From Methylobacterium nodulans ORS 2060 (GTDB taxonomy: Bacteria > Pseudomonadota > Alphaproteobacteria > Rhizobiales > Beijerinckiaceae), in assembly GCF_000022085.1 (NCBI RefSeq), contig NC_011894.1, forward strand, positions 124,001 through 188,000: DNA of 64,000 nucleotides, given 5' to 3'. Position 1 is the first letter of the stretch, and the number at the start of each line of letters is the position of its first letter. The translations under genes were made by a program, and so were the position numbers. The notes under the pieces were generated by a model. The model saw nothing but the letters and a program-made list of their open reading frames with translations. It was not told the DNA's origin and did not search any database. Below, in pieces: positions 47,099 to 55,440 of the stretch.

Positions 47099-48340
47099 AT
47101 GCCCGATCCGAACCTGTTCGCCGCGGTCAAGGACCCGGCCAACCGCCCGAATCCCTATCCGCTCTACGCGCGCCTGCGCGAGACGCCGGTCGCGCTCCAG
47201 CACGACGGCAGCTACGTGGTGACGACCCACGCGGCTTTGCGCGCCCTCGTCTTCGACCCCCGCCTCAGCTCCGAGGATCTGCCGCCCATCTCTCATCCGC
47301 GCACCGGCAATCCCTTCAAGGACTGGATCGTCAACCCGATCAAGGACTACGTGCGGACCAAGCACCGGCCCTTCATCTTCCGCGACCCGCCCGACCACGA
47401 CGTGCTGCGCCGCCACGTGACGCGCCAGTTCACGCCCGAGCGGCTGCGGACGATGCACGGGCGGGTCGATGCCCTCGTCGCCGACCTGCTCGACCGCTGC
47501 CGCGATGCCCGCACGATCGACCTCGTGGACCACTTCTCCTATCCGCTCCCCGTCATGGTGATCTGCGAACTCCTGGGCGTACCGCACGAGGACGAGCCGC
47601 GCTTCCACGGCTGGGCGACGCAGCTCGCGACCGCCCTCGAGCCCGATGCCCGCGAGGACGAAGAGACCAAGGGCCGCAACATCGAGACCTTCGACGTGAT
47701 CGCCGCCTACATGCAGGATCTCATCAGGGAGAAGCGGCGGCATCCGCAGGACGACCTCCTGACCGGGCTCGCGACCTACGAGGACCCGAAGGTCGGCCGG
47801 ATGGGCGACTACGACCTGATCGCGACGGCGATCCTCCTCCTCATCGCGGGCCACGAGACCACGGTGAACCTGATCACCAACGGCATGCTGACGCTCCTGC
47901 GCTTCCCCGAGCATCTGGAGCGGCTGCGGGCGGATCCGGAGATCGCGCCCCGGCTGATCGAGGAGCTTCTGCGCTACGAGCCGCCGGTCCATTTCCGCAC
48001 CCGCAAGGCGCTGGCCGACATCCGCATGGAGGGGGTGACGATCCCGCAAGGCGCCCCCATCGTGCTGCTCTTCGCCTCTGGCAGCCGCGATCCGGCCCGG
48101 TTTCCCGACCCCGACCGCTTCGACCCCGATCGCGAGGACAACCAGCATTTCGGCTTCGGCGGCAGCCTGCATTTCTGCGTCGGCGCGCCGCTCGCACGCA
48201 TGGAGGCCGAGGCGGCGCTCGTCGCCCTGGCGCAACGGCTGCGCAACCCCCGTCTGATCGAGGATCCTCCGCCCTACCGGCCCGGCGCTTCCTTGCGCGG
48301 GCCGCAGCATCTGCGGCTCGCCATCGAGGGGGTCGCCTGA
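47099..48340 (+). CDS. cytochrome P450
   Basis: Heme monooxygenase, 413 aa, soluble. I-helix oxygen-activation motif LLIAGHETTVNLI, K-helix ELLRYEPPVHFRTRKAL (ExxR as EELLR), PFDP-like DRFDPDREDNQHFGFGGSLH and the heme-ligand loop FGFGGSLHFCVGAPLARMEA with the Cys thiolate. The N-terminal part has DPPDHDVLRRHVTRQFTPER. It is the last gene of a three-gene operon with its own ferredoxin and reductase. The substrate cannot be read from sequence; relatives hydroxylate terpenes, fatty acids or small aromatics. Confidence 0.96.
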   Translation: MPDPNLFAAVKDPANRPNPYPLYARLRETPVALQHDGSYVVTTHAALRALVFDPRLSSEDLPPISHPRTGNPFKDWIVNPIKDYVRTKHRPFIFRDPPDHDVLRRHVTRQFTPERLRTMHGRVDALVADLLDRCRDARTIDLVDHFSYPLPVMVICELLGVPHEDEPRFHGWATQLATALEPDAREDEETKGRNIETFDVIAAYMQDLIREKRRHPQDDLLTGLATYEDPKVGRMGDYDLIATAILLLIAGHETTVNLITNGMLTLLRFPEHLERLRADPEIAPRLIEELLRYEPPVHFRTRKALADIRMEGVTIPQGAPIVLLFASGSRDPARFPDPDRFDPDREDNQHFGFGGSLHFCVGAPLARMEAEAALVALAQRLRNPRLIEDPPPYRPGASLRGPQHLRLAIEGVA

Positions 48341-48392
48341 CGTGCATGGATTCGTGGTCGGCGTCCCGTCCCCCGCCCCCTGTCCCGGGCGC

Positions 48393-48530
48393 ATGCAGCG
48401 ACAGCGGAATGCGACCCGGGACCCAGCACGAGAGCTTGCCGCGCAGCGGCTCCGCCTTTCAGCAGCGCTGCTGCCGAACGGGCGCTTCGCGACGTCTTTG
48501 ACCTCCGCAGGACGATGCCAGCAACCGGAT
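48393..48530 (+). repeat. dispersed repeat family 2, copy 1
   Basis: The block containing acagcggaatgcgacccggg, acccagcacg, ttgccgcgcagcggctccg and gggcgcttcgcgacgtctt is shared in order with 56526-56650. It fills the 203-bp gap between the P450 and patatin genes, which converge here. In the second copy the first block also recurs inverted at the far end. Confidence 0.65.
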
Positions 48531-48543
48531 ATCGGATGACATG

Positions 48544-50295
48544 CTACCGGACGGCCGCCATCCCGGCGGCCCAGGCGTCGAGCGCCCCTTCCGCCAGCCG
48601 CGCGCGGGCGTCGCGGTAGCCGATCTCGGCCACCGCCGCGTAGCTGCGCCACGCCCGCAGGTCGATGCCGGCGAGGGGCGGACGCAGCACCGCGGTCGCC
48701 CGGTCCCGGGCCATGGCGGCCGAGGCGTCGCTCGACACCGTGGCCGCGCGCAGCAGGATCTGGGCGATGCTCGGCATCGCGAAGGGCACGCCCAGCGCCC
48801 GGCGCAGCACCCGCGAGCGCAGGCTGCGCCGGGGCATGGTGTCGAGGGCGAGATCGCTCGCGACGTCCACGGCGAGCACCGTGCCGCGGCCCAGCGCCGC
48901 CATCAGGTCGGCCGGCAGGTTGTTCATGACCCCGCCATCGACGAGCACCCCCTCGGCATCGAGCACCGGCGGCAGCAGCCCCGGGATCGCGATGCTGGCG
49001 CGCAGGGCCGGGACGAGCGGACCCTCGCGATGGACCATCGCCGCGCCGGTGGTCAGGTTCGACGACACGCAGAAGAAGGGCAGCCAGAGATCCTCGATCC
49101 GGGCATCGCCGAAATGCAGCGCGAGCCTGCGGTCGACCTTGGCGCCGCGGGTGAGCGCGGTGATCGGCAGCGTGTAGTCGTTGAGGGGCGAGCTCTCGAC
49201 AAAGGCCGCGACCGTATGGGCCACGATCTCCTCCAGGTCCCATCCCATCGCGAGGCTCGCACCCGTGACGGCGCCCATGCTGGTGCCGGCAACGAGGTCG
49301 ACGGCGAGCCCGGCCTCCGCCAGCGCACGCATCACCCCGAGATGCGCGAAGCCGCGCGCGCCCCCGCCGCCGAGCACGAGGCCGCGCGCGCGCCCGCCGG
49401 CGAGCCGCGCGATCCGGGCCAGATCCTGCGCGTTGCCCGCGCGCGCCTGGAGCCGCAGGGCGACCGGCAGGGCCGTCACGGCCGGATCGAGCGGGCCTGG
49501 GCGCGTCGCGCCCTGCGCGTTGAGGACGACGAGATCCTGTCGCGTCCAGCCCGGCACCGGCATGACGATGCGGCCGGCGAGCGCTCCCCGCGGCGGATGG
49601 CGCGGTGCGGCGAGCAGCAGGACGTGATCGGCCCGGCGCAGGCAGAGATTCGCCCAGCCGGAGCCCGGCGCCTCGGCCGCGTAGACGACCTGATCATGCG
49701 CGGTCTCGAGGGCGTGGAACCAGGTCTCGTCCGCCTCCTCGGGCCAGGTGGCGAGCGCGGTGGAGCGGCCGGGCAGCGCCGCCGCGAAGGCGCTGGCAAA
49801 GCCCGCGGCCTCGACGCCCTCGGTCACGCCGATCACCGCGAAGGTCATCGGCGCGGTGGCGAGCGGCTGCTGCGAGGAGACGCTGCGCAGCCTGGCCGCC
49901 AGGAGCCGGGCGAAATACAGCATGGTCGCCGGATGGCACTCCACGAGATCGTCGAAGGCCGACTTCGACAGGCGCAGGAGGTAGGAATCGCGCAGCACCG
50001 TCGCGGTGGCCGAGCGCGGCTCGCCGGAGAGGAGGGCCATCTCGCCCACGGTTTCCGGCGGGCGCACCCGGGCGACGGGGCGCATCTCGCCGCTCGCCGG
50101 GTCGCGGGCCGAAATCCCGATCGCGCCGGAGACGAGCGCGTAGAGCGCATCGGCGGGAGCATCCTGCTCGAACAGGATCTGCCCGCCCGCGACCGCGATC
50201 GGTTCGAGCCGCTCGCGCACGGCGGCGGCCGTCGCGAGGTCGAGCGGGGCAAGGAACGGGATCTCCGGATGTGTCGCCCCGTCCACGATATCCAT
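48544..50295 (-). CDS. cyclic-nucleotide-binding patatin-like phospholipase
   Basis: Predicted cAMP-gated lipid hydrolase, 583 aa from ATG at 50295. Residues about 15-140 form a cNMP-binding domain with the phosphate-binding cassette GEMALLSGEPRSATATVL, where Glu and Arg contact the cyclic nucleotide. Residues about 155-285 form a degenerate domain seen in NTE-type proteins. Residues about 290-480 form the patatin domain: LVLGGGGARGFAHLGVMRAL (oxyanion loop), AGTSMGAVTGASLAMGW with nucleophile Ser, and LVDGGVMNNLPADL with the catalytic Asp. It is third in a same-strand set after an adenylate cyclase and a DUF3095 protein, so cAMP made by the first may activate it. Confidence 0.92.
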   Translation of the reverse strand: MDIVDGATHPEIPFLAPLDLATAAAVRERLEPIAVAGGQILFEQDAPADALYALVSGAIGISARDPASGEMRPVARVRPPETVGEMALLSGEPRSATATVLRDSYLLRLSKSAFDDLVECHPATMLYFARLLAARLRSVSSQQPLATAPMTFAVIGVTEGVEAAGFASAFAAALPGRSTALATWPEEADETWFHALETAHDQVVYAAEAPGSGWANLCLRRADHVLLLAAPRHPPRGALAGRIVMPVPGWTRQDLVVLNAQGATRPGPLDPAVTALPVALRLQARAGNAQDLARIARLAGGRARGLVLGGGGARGFAHLGVMRALAEAGLAVDLVAGTSMGAVTGASLAMGWDLEEIVAHTVAAFVESSPLNDYTLPITALTRGAKVDRRLALHFGDARIEDLWLPFFCVSSNLTTGAAMVHREGPLVPALRASIAIPGLLPPVLDAEGVLVDGGVMNNLPADLMAALGRGTVLAVDVASDLALDTMPRRSLRSRVLRRALGVPFAMPSIAQILLRAATVSSDASAAMARDRATAVLRPPLAGIDLRAWRSYAAVAEIGYRDARARLAEGALDAWAAGMAAVR

Positions 50296-50341
50296 GCGCG
50301 CCCTCCCCCGGCGCAACCGGGGCGCCCCGGCGGCGTCCGGT

Positions 50342-51523
50342 CTACGCGGCGGCCTTGGCCTTCAGCATCCGCGCCGCGCGGGTGTAGCCGCCATCCTCCC
50401 CGTCGATGAAATGCACGTGGTTGCTCTCGCTCGGCACCGGCGTGATGCAGGTCGTGAGCGCCGCCGCCTGCCGGTGGAGGCCGTAGCGGACGAGCCCGGC
50501 CGCCTCGGCCGCCCTGAGCCGCGCTTCGATCGCGTCCGCCGTCGCCGCGTCGCAGTCGAGCGTCATGCGCAGGCCATCGTCGTATTTCTGGAAATCCGCA
50601 TTAGCGACGAGTTCGCACAGGTAGCGGTCGGGCGAGAAGCGGCCGACCGGGACGTGCAGGCGGAAGATGAGAAGCGCGGCCAGGGTGCGCAGCAGGAGCG
50701 CGATCCGGCGCAGGCCCCGCGGCGCCCCGCCCGCCCGCACCTCGTGGGCAAGGCCCTCCGGCGGCCAGCGCAGGGGCGGCCCGCCCTCGGGCAGCGGGCG
50801 TCCCATGGCGGGGGCCGCGGCGACGAGCCGGAGCACCTCCGCAATCACGGCCCGCGTGGCGCCCGGATCGGCCCCCTCTGCCCCGACGACGATGACCGAG
50901 AGGACCATCCCGTGGCGGGCGCGGGCCGGCGAGAAGCGGCAGGAGAGGCCGGTCAGGTCCGGGCGGGCCCCGTCCGCCGGCGGCACCGCGTAGAGCCCCC
51001 GTTTCAGGGCGCGCTCCGCGAAGGCCAGTCCCCCGCCGGTCATCATCGCGTAGGCCACGTGCGGCGACGGGGCGTAGCGGGCCACCTGCAGATCGCAACC
51101 GGCCTCCCGGATCGCCGAGACCGGGACCAGAGCGGCCCGGAGGGTCAGGCCCATCTCGGCCCGGACCCAGGCCACGGTGGCGGCGAGCGCCGCGCGGGCG
51201 GTCTCGACCTCGTCCGGCGCGAGAAGGAGGCTCGCCCCGTCGCCGCCGAACACGAAGGGAATGTCGCGGCCCCGGAGGGCGTTGCGCAAAGCCGCGATGG
51301 CGGCGGCCCCGGCGAAGTTGACCGCCTTGTAGCGGCCGGCCGCGATGGCGGCGGTCGACTCGACCACATCCGTCATGGCGACCCACCATGCATCCGGCAC
51401 CGGCCGGTAGACGGACTCGTCGAGGACGCGCTGGAAGTCGGTGATGGGCGCGATGGCGGCGTAGCGGAAGCCGGCCCCTGATCCGTCGCCCCCCCCGACC
51501 CTCGACATCGTGCCCGCCGCCAT
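50342..51523 (-). CDS. DUF3095 protein, divergent nucleotidyl-cyclase-like
   Basis: 393 aa, uncharacterised family DUF3095. The N-terminal half looks like a divergent class III cyclase fold: WWVAMTDVVESTAAIAAGRY resembles the metal-binding FADxxGxT region with its Asp, IPFVFGGDGASLLLAPDEVE resembles the GDG turn, and TLRAALVPVSAIREAG resembles the RxGLHxG strand. The usual N-x-x-x-R transition-state helix is not evident. The C-terminal part has LQKYDDGLRMTLDC-like sequence and no membrane helix. It lies between an adenylate cyclase (76 bp upstream) and a cNMP-gated phospholipase (46 bp downstream). It may make or sense a cyclic nucleotide; activity unproven. Confidence 0.8.
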   Translation of the reverse strand: MAAGTMSRVGGGDGSGAGFRYAAIAPITDFQRVLDESVYRPVPDAWWVAMTDVVESTAAIAAGRYKAVNFAGAAAIAALRNALRGRDIPFVFGGDGASLLLAPDEVETARAALAATVAWVRAEMGLTLRAALVPVSAIREAGCDLQVARYAPSPHVAYAMMTGGGLAFAERALKRGLYAVPPADGARPDLTGLSCRFSPARARHGMVLSVIVVGAEGADPGATRAVIAEVLRLVAAAPAMGRPLPEGGPPLRWPPEGLAHEVRAGGAPRGLRRIALLLRTLAALLIFRLHVPVGRFSPDRYLCELVANADFQKYDDGLRMTLDCDAATADAIEARLRAAEAAGLVRYGLHRQAAALTTCITPVPSESNHVHFIDGEDGGYTRAARMLKAKAAA

Positions 51524-51599
51524 GGCGGCATCTCCCCCGGCCTGTTCGTCGCCACCCTAGCACGGGACGGGTACCGGCCGCACGCCACCACGGCCCCGA

Positions 51600-53009
51600 T
51601 CACGCCGGCCGGGGAACCGTCGGCGGATGCCCGGTCCAGACCCGAACCCGGATCGGCTGGCTGCGCCCGCGCAGGGTGAGTTCGCGGCTGTCGCCGAAGC
51701 CGTCGAGGGCGAGGCCGGCATCGATGGCTGCCGCGAGGCATCCTTCCGAGGCCACGATGCCGCCGCCGAGGTCGCGGGTCGCCTGCTGAAGCCGGCTCGC
51801 CACGTTCACGACATCGCCCACCACGGTGAACTCGACGCGCTGCTGCGCACCGATCGTCCCGACGACGACCGGCCCGCAATGCAGGCCGATCGAGAGGGCG
51901 ACGCAGGGCTGGCCCGCCGCCTCGCGCTCGGCATTCCAGCGCGCCATCTCCTCCTGCAGCGCCAGCGCGCAGGCGAGCGCCGTATGCGGCGCGTCCGGTT
52001 CGTCCTCAAGGCAGCCGAAGGTCGCCATGAAGCCGTCGCCCAGGAACTTGTCGAGGGTGCCGCCATGCGCGAAGACGATGCGGCAGCTCCGCTCGCGGAA
52101 CGCCTTGAGCAGCGCCAGGACCGTCTCCGGCTGGAGCCGCTCCGCCAGCGTGGTGAAGCCCACGAGGTCGGCAAAGAGCACCGCGACCACCCGCTCGCGC
52201 GGCGCACCGAAGCCGGAATGCGCCGTGGCGGTGAGCGCATCGGCCACGTCCGGTGACACGTACCGGGCGAGATCCGCGCGCGCCACCTCGCCCCGCACCC
52301 GCGCCAGCAGCGTCGCCCGGGCCCGCGCCACCGCACAGGCCAGGAGACTGGTGAGCAGGGCCGTCAGCACCATCTGGGTCCACCAAGGGGTGAGCCCGAC
52401 ATAGCGCGGATCGAACACCGTCTTGAGCGCCATCTCGTCCGAGAGCGGGCCGAGCTGCGCGACGACGTCGCGGTAGCGCACCGTGTCGGGCCGACAATAG
52501 ACCGCCACGACGGCGACCGACCACGCCCCCATGATCGAGAATCCGGTCCAGACGACCGCGAGCGGCGAATAGGACAGGCTCGCCTCGCCGAGCAGCAGCA
52601 GGAGGTAGAGGTATTCCACCGCGCGCAGGCGGGTCTGGATCGGCCAGTCGACGCCGAGCTCGGCGGGCGGCGGCAGCACCACGACGAGCGTGACCAGCAC
52701 GGCGTCGAGCAGGATGAAGCCGAGCTTGATCGCGAGCGCGCGCCGGTGGCGGCGCAGCCGGAACGGGATCCAGCCGAGGCCGAAGAACAGGGCCGCGAAG
52801 GCGAGATAATAGAGGTCGCGCGGCGTCGGAACGAGGAAGAGGAGCCAGAGCGACACCACCAGGATGGCGGCCTGCCGGGCCCGGAACGCGAAGGCGAGGC
52901 CCGCATCCTCCTGCTGGCGCAGCACGCGCCGCATGCGGCCGGACGCATCGACCGCTCGCAGCGTGCCCAGTTCGGCGAGGAGCCGGCCGAGAGAGATGGC
53001 CCCGGTCAC
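51600..53009 (-). CDS. membrane-bound class III adenylate cyclase
   Basis: Makes cAMP from ATP, 469 aa from GTG at 53009 with GGGAGG 6 nt upstream. About six hydrophobic helices fill residues 35-240 (AILVVSLWLLFLVP, LYYLAFAALFFGLGWIPF, KLGFILLDAVLVTLVVVLPP, LAVVWTGFSIMGAWSVAVVA, QMVLTALLTSLLACAVARAR). The catalytic domain (about 275-440) has metal Asp in VLFADLVGFTTLAERL and in LGDGFMATF, the adenine-selecting Lys in TLDKFLGDG with Thr in EFTVVGDVVNVASRL, and the transition-state Asn and Arg in VNVASR. The Lys/Thr pair fits bacterial class IIIb enzymes. It heads the operon with DUF3095 and the cNMP-patatin. Confidence 0.93.
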   Translation of the reverse strand: MTGAISLGRLLAELGTLRAVDASGRMRRVLRQQEDAGLAFAFRARQAAILVVSLWLLFLVPTPRDLYYLAFAALFFGLGWIPFRLRRHRRALAIKLGFILLDAVLVTLVVVLPPPAELGVDWPIQTRLRAVEYLYLLLLLGEASLSYSPLAVVWTGFSIMGAWSVAVVAVYCRPDTVRYRDVVAQLGPLSDEMALKTVFDPRYVGLTPWWTQMVLTALLTSLLACAVARARATLLARVRGEVARADLARYVSPDVADALTATAHSGFGAPRERVVAVLFADLVGFTTLAERLQPETVLALLKAFRERSCRIVFAHGGTLDKFLGDGFMATFGCLEDEPDAPHTALACALALQEEMARWNAEREAAGQPCVALSIGLHCGPVVVGTIGAQQRVEFTVVGDVVNVASRLQQATRDLGGGIVASEGCLAAAIDAGLALDGFGDSRELTLRGRSQPIRVRVWTGHPPTVPRPA

Positions 53010-53162
53010 GGGTGCCCTCCCGCCCGGGTCCAAGACATTCGCGGGCAGGACATTCGCGGGTGCTGCACGAAGACCTCTCGCCGCCGGGGCGCACGGCCCT
53101 TGTACGGGGAGGTGGTGCGATCCGCCGCGCCGTCCAGGCCGGTGCGCGGCGCAGGTGGCGTG

Positions 53163-53399
53163 TCAGTGAAGCGTGGGCAGTGCCGAGGTAAAGGGCACGC
53201 GCATCAGTTCCTCATCGTCCTCGTCGCCAACGCAGACGAACCAGTCCGAAAAATCCTGGTGGCCGTAAGCCGTCTCCATGACGGAGCGAGCGACCGCAAG
53301 AGCGCGGTCCCGGGCCTCCTTGAGGTCGGTCACATCCGCCCCGCGGTAGTCGAGGAGCAGCTCGCCGGAGTGACCGCAGTGAAAATACAGGTGGGTCAT
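53163..53399 (-). CDS. DUF6894-type small protein
   Basis: 78 aa from ATG at 53399; family proteins begin like MTHLYFHCGHSGELLLDYRG. Then comes ADVTDLKEARDRALAVARSV and a conserved acidic C-terminal part (DWFVCVGDEDDEELMRVPFT). This matches a small alphaproteobacterial family, abundant in Methylobacterium and Rhizobium genomes, with no known function. It is soluble with no signal peptide. No operon partner is evident; the cyclase upstream region is 150 bp away. Confidence 0.75.
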   Translation of the reverse strand: MTHLYFHCGHSGELLLDYRGADVTDLKEARDRALAVARSVMETAYGHQDFSDWFVCVGDEDDEELMRVPFTSALPTLH

Positions 53400-53546
53400 G
53401 ACTCGATCCGCTTTCGAACCTGGTGCCAGCATCCGGCAAGCCGGCGTCCGGTTCTGTGAGAATCGTCACATAGTAGTGGATCAAGTCTGAACGATGGCTG
53501 TCTGGCGCGGCGCAAAGCCTGTCTGCGGCGCGGCGTTGCAATACGG

Positions 53547-53852
53547 TCACGCTGTGCGATCGGGAAAAACCTTCCGCCAGAGGCGTTCGATCCCGCGGGC
53601 GGCGTGCTCGAGGGGCACCTTGAGGACCGGCCAATCCTCGCTCAGGAGCGCGAGGCCGAGCGGCAGCATCCACAGGCCGAGAACCGGCAGGATCGACAGG
53701 AAGCCGCCGAGGACCAGCAGGAAGGCCGCCGGGATGCGGATCCAGCGCCGCGAGGGCGCGCGCAGCCATGCGAGCCAGCGCTGCCCGCGCTCCGGCAGCC
53801 GCTCGGTCAGACGGTCGACGCGGGCATCCCAGGCTTCGGCGGTCGGGTTCAA
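53547..53852 (-). CDS. small membrane protein, PGPGW-like
   Basis: 101 aa from TTG at 53852, chosen because AAGGAGGT lies 4 nt upstream. A basic N-terminal part (DRLTERLPERGQRWLAWLRA) precedes two closely spaced hydrophobic segments (IPAAFLLVLGGFLSILPVLG and LWMLPLGLALLSEDWPVLKV) and an amphipathic tail. The pattern resembles the PGPGW transmembrane family, with ILPVLGLWMLPLGLALL in place of its PGPG turn. Function unknown. It is divergent from the FemAB-like gene at 53952. Confidence 0.65.
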   Translation of the reverse strand: MNPTAEAWDARVDRLTERLPERGQRWLAWLRAPSRRWIRIPAAFLLVLGGFLSILPVLGLWMLPLGLALLSEDWPVLKVPLEHAARGIERLWRKVFPDRTA

Positions 53853-53951
53853 AGGCACCTCCTTGTGGCAGGCACCAACGCGGTGCCGGCCGATCGGCTC
53901 CGGGGTCGCAGCGTCTTGCCGGAAGCGGGCGAGCGGCTTAGGTGCGGTGCA

Positions 53952-55169
53952 ATGGAGAGCGGCGGACAAGCGGCAAGCGGCCCGGCCTCGCCGGACGCCC
54001 TGACGGTGCGCGTCGTGCCGCGGATCGCCGAGATCCCGGCGGCGGAGTGGGACCGCTGCGCCCTCTCTCGGGAATCGCTCGCGGGCACCGGCGAGAGCCA
54101 TAATCCCTTCGTCACGCATGCCTTCCTGTCGGCGCTGGAGGAGGCGGGCTGCGTCTCCGGCCGCGCCGGCTGGCTGCCGCTCCACCTGGCGGTCGAGCGC
54201 GCCGGCCGCCTCGTCGGCGTGGCCCCCTGCTACCTGAAGTCCCATTCGCGGGGCGAATACGTCTTCGACCACGGCTGGGCCGACGCCTATGCCCGGGCCG
54301 GGGGCGATTACTACCCGAAGCTCCAGGTCAGCGTGCCGTTCACGCCGGTGACGGGGCCGCGCCTCCTCCTCGCGCCCGGCGAGCCCGCCGAGGAGGCCAT
54401 TGCGGCGCTCATCGCCGGTCTTCGGGCCCTGCGCCGGGAGACCAAGGCCTCCTCGATCCACGTCACCTTCATGCCGGAGGCGCAATGGGCGGCGGCCGGC
54501 CGGCTCGGCTTCCTGCAGCGCGTCGACCAGCAATTCCATTGGGACAACCAGGGCTACGGGAGCTTCGAGGCGTTCCTCGGCGCGCTGGCCTCCCGCAAGC
54601 GCAAGGCCGTGAAGCGGGAGCGGCGCGACGCGCTCGCGAGCGGCGTCACGGTGGAATGGGTGACCGGCTCCGACCTGACGGAGGCGCATTGGGACGCCTT
54701 CTTCCGCTTCTACATGGATACCGGCTCGCGCAAATGGGGCCGGCCCTATCTCAACCGGCGCTTCTTCTCGCTCCTCGGCGAGCGCATGCCGGAGCGCGTG
54801 CTTCTGGTGATGGCGCGGCGGCAGGGCCGCTATGTGGCGGGGGCGCTCAACCTGATCGGCGACACGGCGCTCTACGGGCGCAACTGGGGCTGCATCGAGG
54901 ACCATCCCTTCCTGCATTTCGAGGTCTGCTATTATCAGGCGATCGACTTCGCCATCGCCCGCGGCTTGGCCCGCGTGGAAGCCGGCGCGCAGGGCGAGCA
55001 CAAGCTCGCGCGCGGCTACCGGCCGGTGGTGACGCATTCCGCCCACGACATCGCCGATCCGGGGCTGCGCGCGGCCATCGCCGACTATCTCCGCCGCGAG
55101 GCCGGCTATGTGCGGCAGGCCCTGTGCGAGTACGAGGCCAGCACCCCGTACCGGCAGGGCGAGGAGTGA
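53952..55169 (+). CDS. FemAB/GNAT-fold protein (COG3146/DUF482 type)
   Basis: 405 aa. It resembles the alphaproteobacterial family annotated as peptidogalycan biosynthesis proteins, a tandem GNAT fold like FemAB. Features: NPFVTHAFLSALEEAGCVSG, VGVAPCYLKSHSRGEYVFDH, GWADAYARAGGDYYPKLQVS, VPFTPVTGPRLLL, FHWDNQGYGSFEAFLGALAS, RKRKAVKRERRDA, and near the C-terminus GAQGEHKLARGYRPVVTHSA. The acyl acceptor is not known; transfer of an aminoacyl group to a cell-wall or other substrate is the family guess. It is a monocistronic gene with about 270 bp to the next. Confidence 0.85.
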   Translation: MESGGQAASGPASPDALTVRVVPRIAEIPAAEWDRCALSRESLAGTGESHNPFVTHAFLSALEEAGCVSGRAGWLPLHLAVERAGRLVGVAPCYLKSHSRGEYVFDHGWADAYARAGGDYYPKLQVSVPFTPVTGPRLLLAPGEPAEEAIAALIAGLRALRRETKASSIHVTFMPEAQWAAAGRLGFLQRVDQQFHWDNQGYGSFEAFLGALASRKRKAVKRERRDALASGVTVEWVTGSDLTEAHWDAFFRFYMDTGSRKWGRPYLNRRFFSLLGERMPERVLLVMARRQGRYVAGALNLIGDTALYGRNWGCIEDHPFLHFEVCYYQAIDFAIARGLARVEAGAQGEHKLARGYRPVVTHSAHDIADPGLRAAIADYLRREAGYVRQALCEYEASTPYRQGEE

Positions 55170-55440
55170 TCCGGCATCCGCTCGCTTCGCCCTGTTGCCG
55201 TCGGCTGAGCAGCCGGCCTTTCCGAGCCTCCGCTCCTTATCCCGGATGATGGCCCGCGTCCGCGCAACGGCGTGATCGGGCGCTGCGCATCCGCACCCGT
55301 GAAGGCCGGCCGGCTGGCGCCGGGGCGCCCGTTCGGCAGGTTTAAGAGTTTGGAAGACAAGCGGTTCGTCCGACAGCCGCCATGGCGACGGGTGGCGGCC
55401 GCGTGATAAGGCCTCGTGCGGACCCGAAGGAGCGTGCAGG
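55170..55440. other. intergenic region before nadQ, 271 bp
   Basis: GC-rich sequence with short inverted stretches, such as gccggc blocks near 55297-55330, but no recognised repeat copy, RNA gene or open frame with a ribosome site. The nadQ promoter must lie here. I find no copy of the tgctca...gagca operator, so nadQ itself may not be autoregulated. Confidence 0.35.

Noticed and set aside
48342..48539. Short open frame after the P450 gene.
   Set aside because: It lies inside repeat family 2 and has no ribosome site or conserved product.
48544..53009. Calling the cyclase/patatin operon a defence system outright.
   Set aside because: No neighbouring defence genes, and cNMP-patatin proteins also occur as housekeeping NTE-type lipases; it is reported only as a candidate signalling operon.
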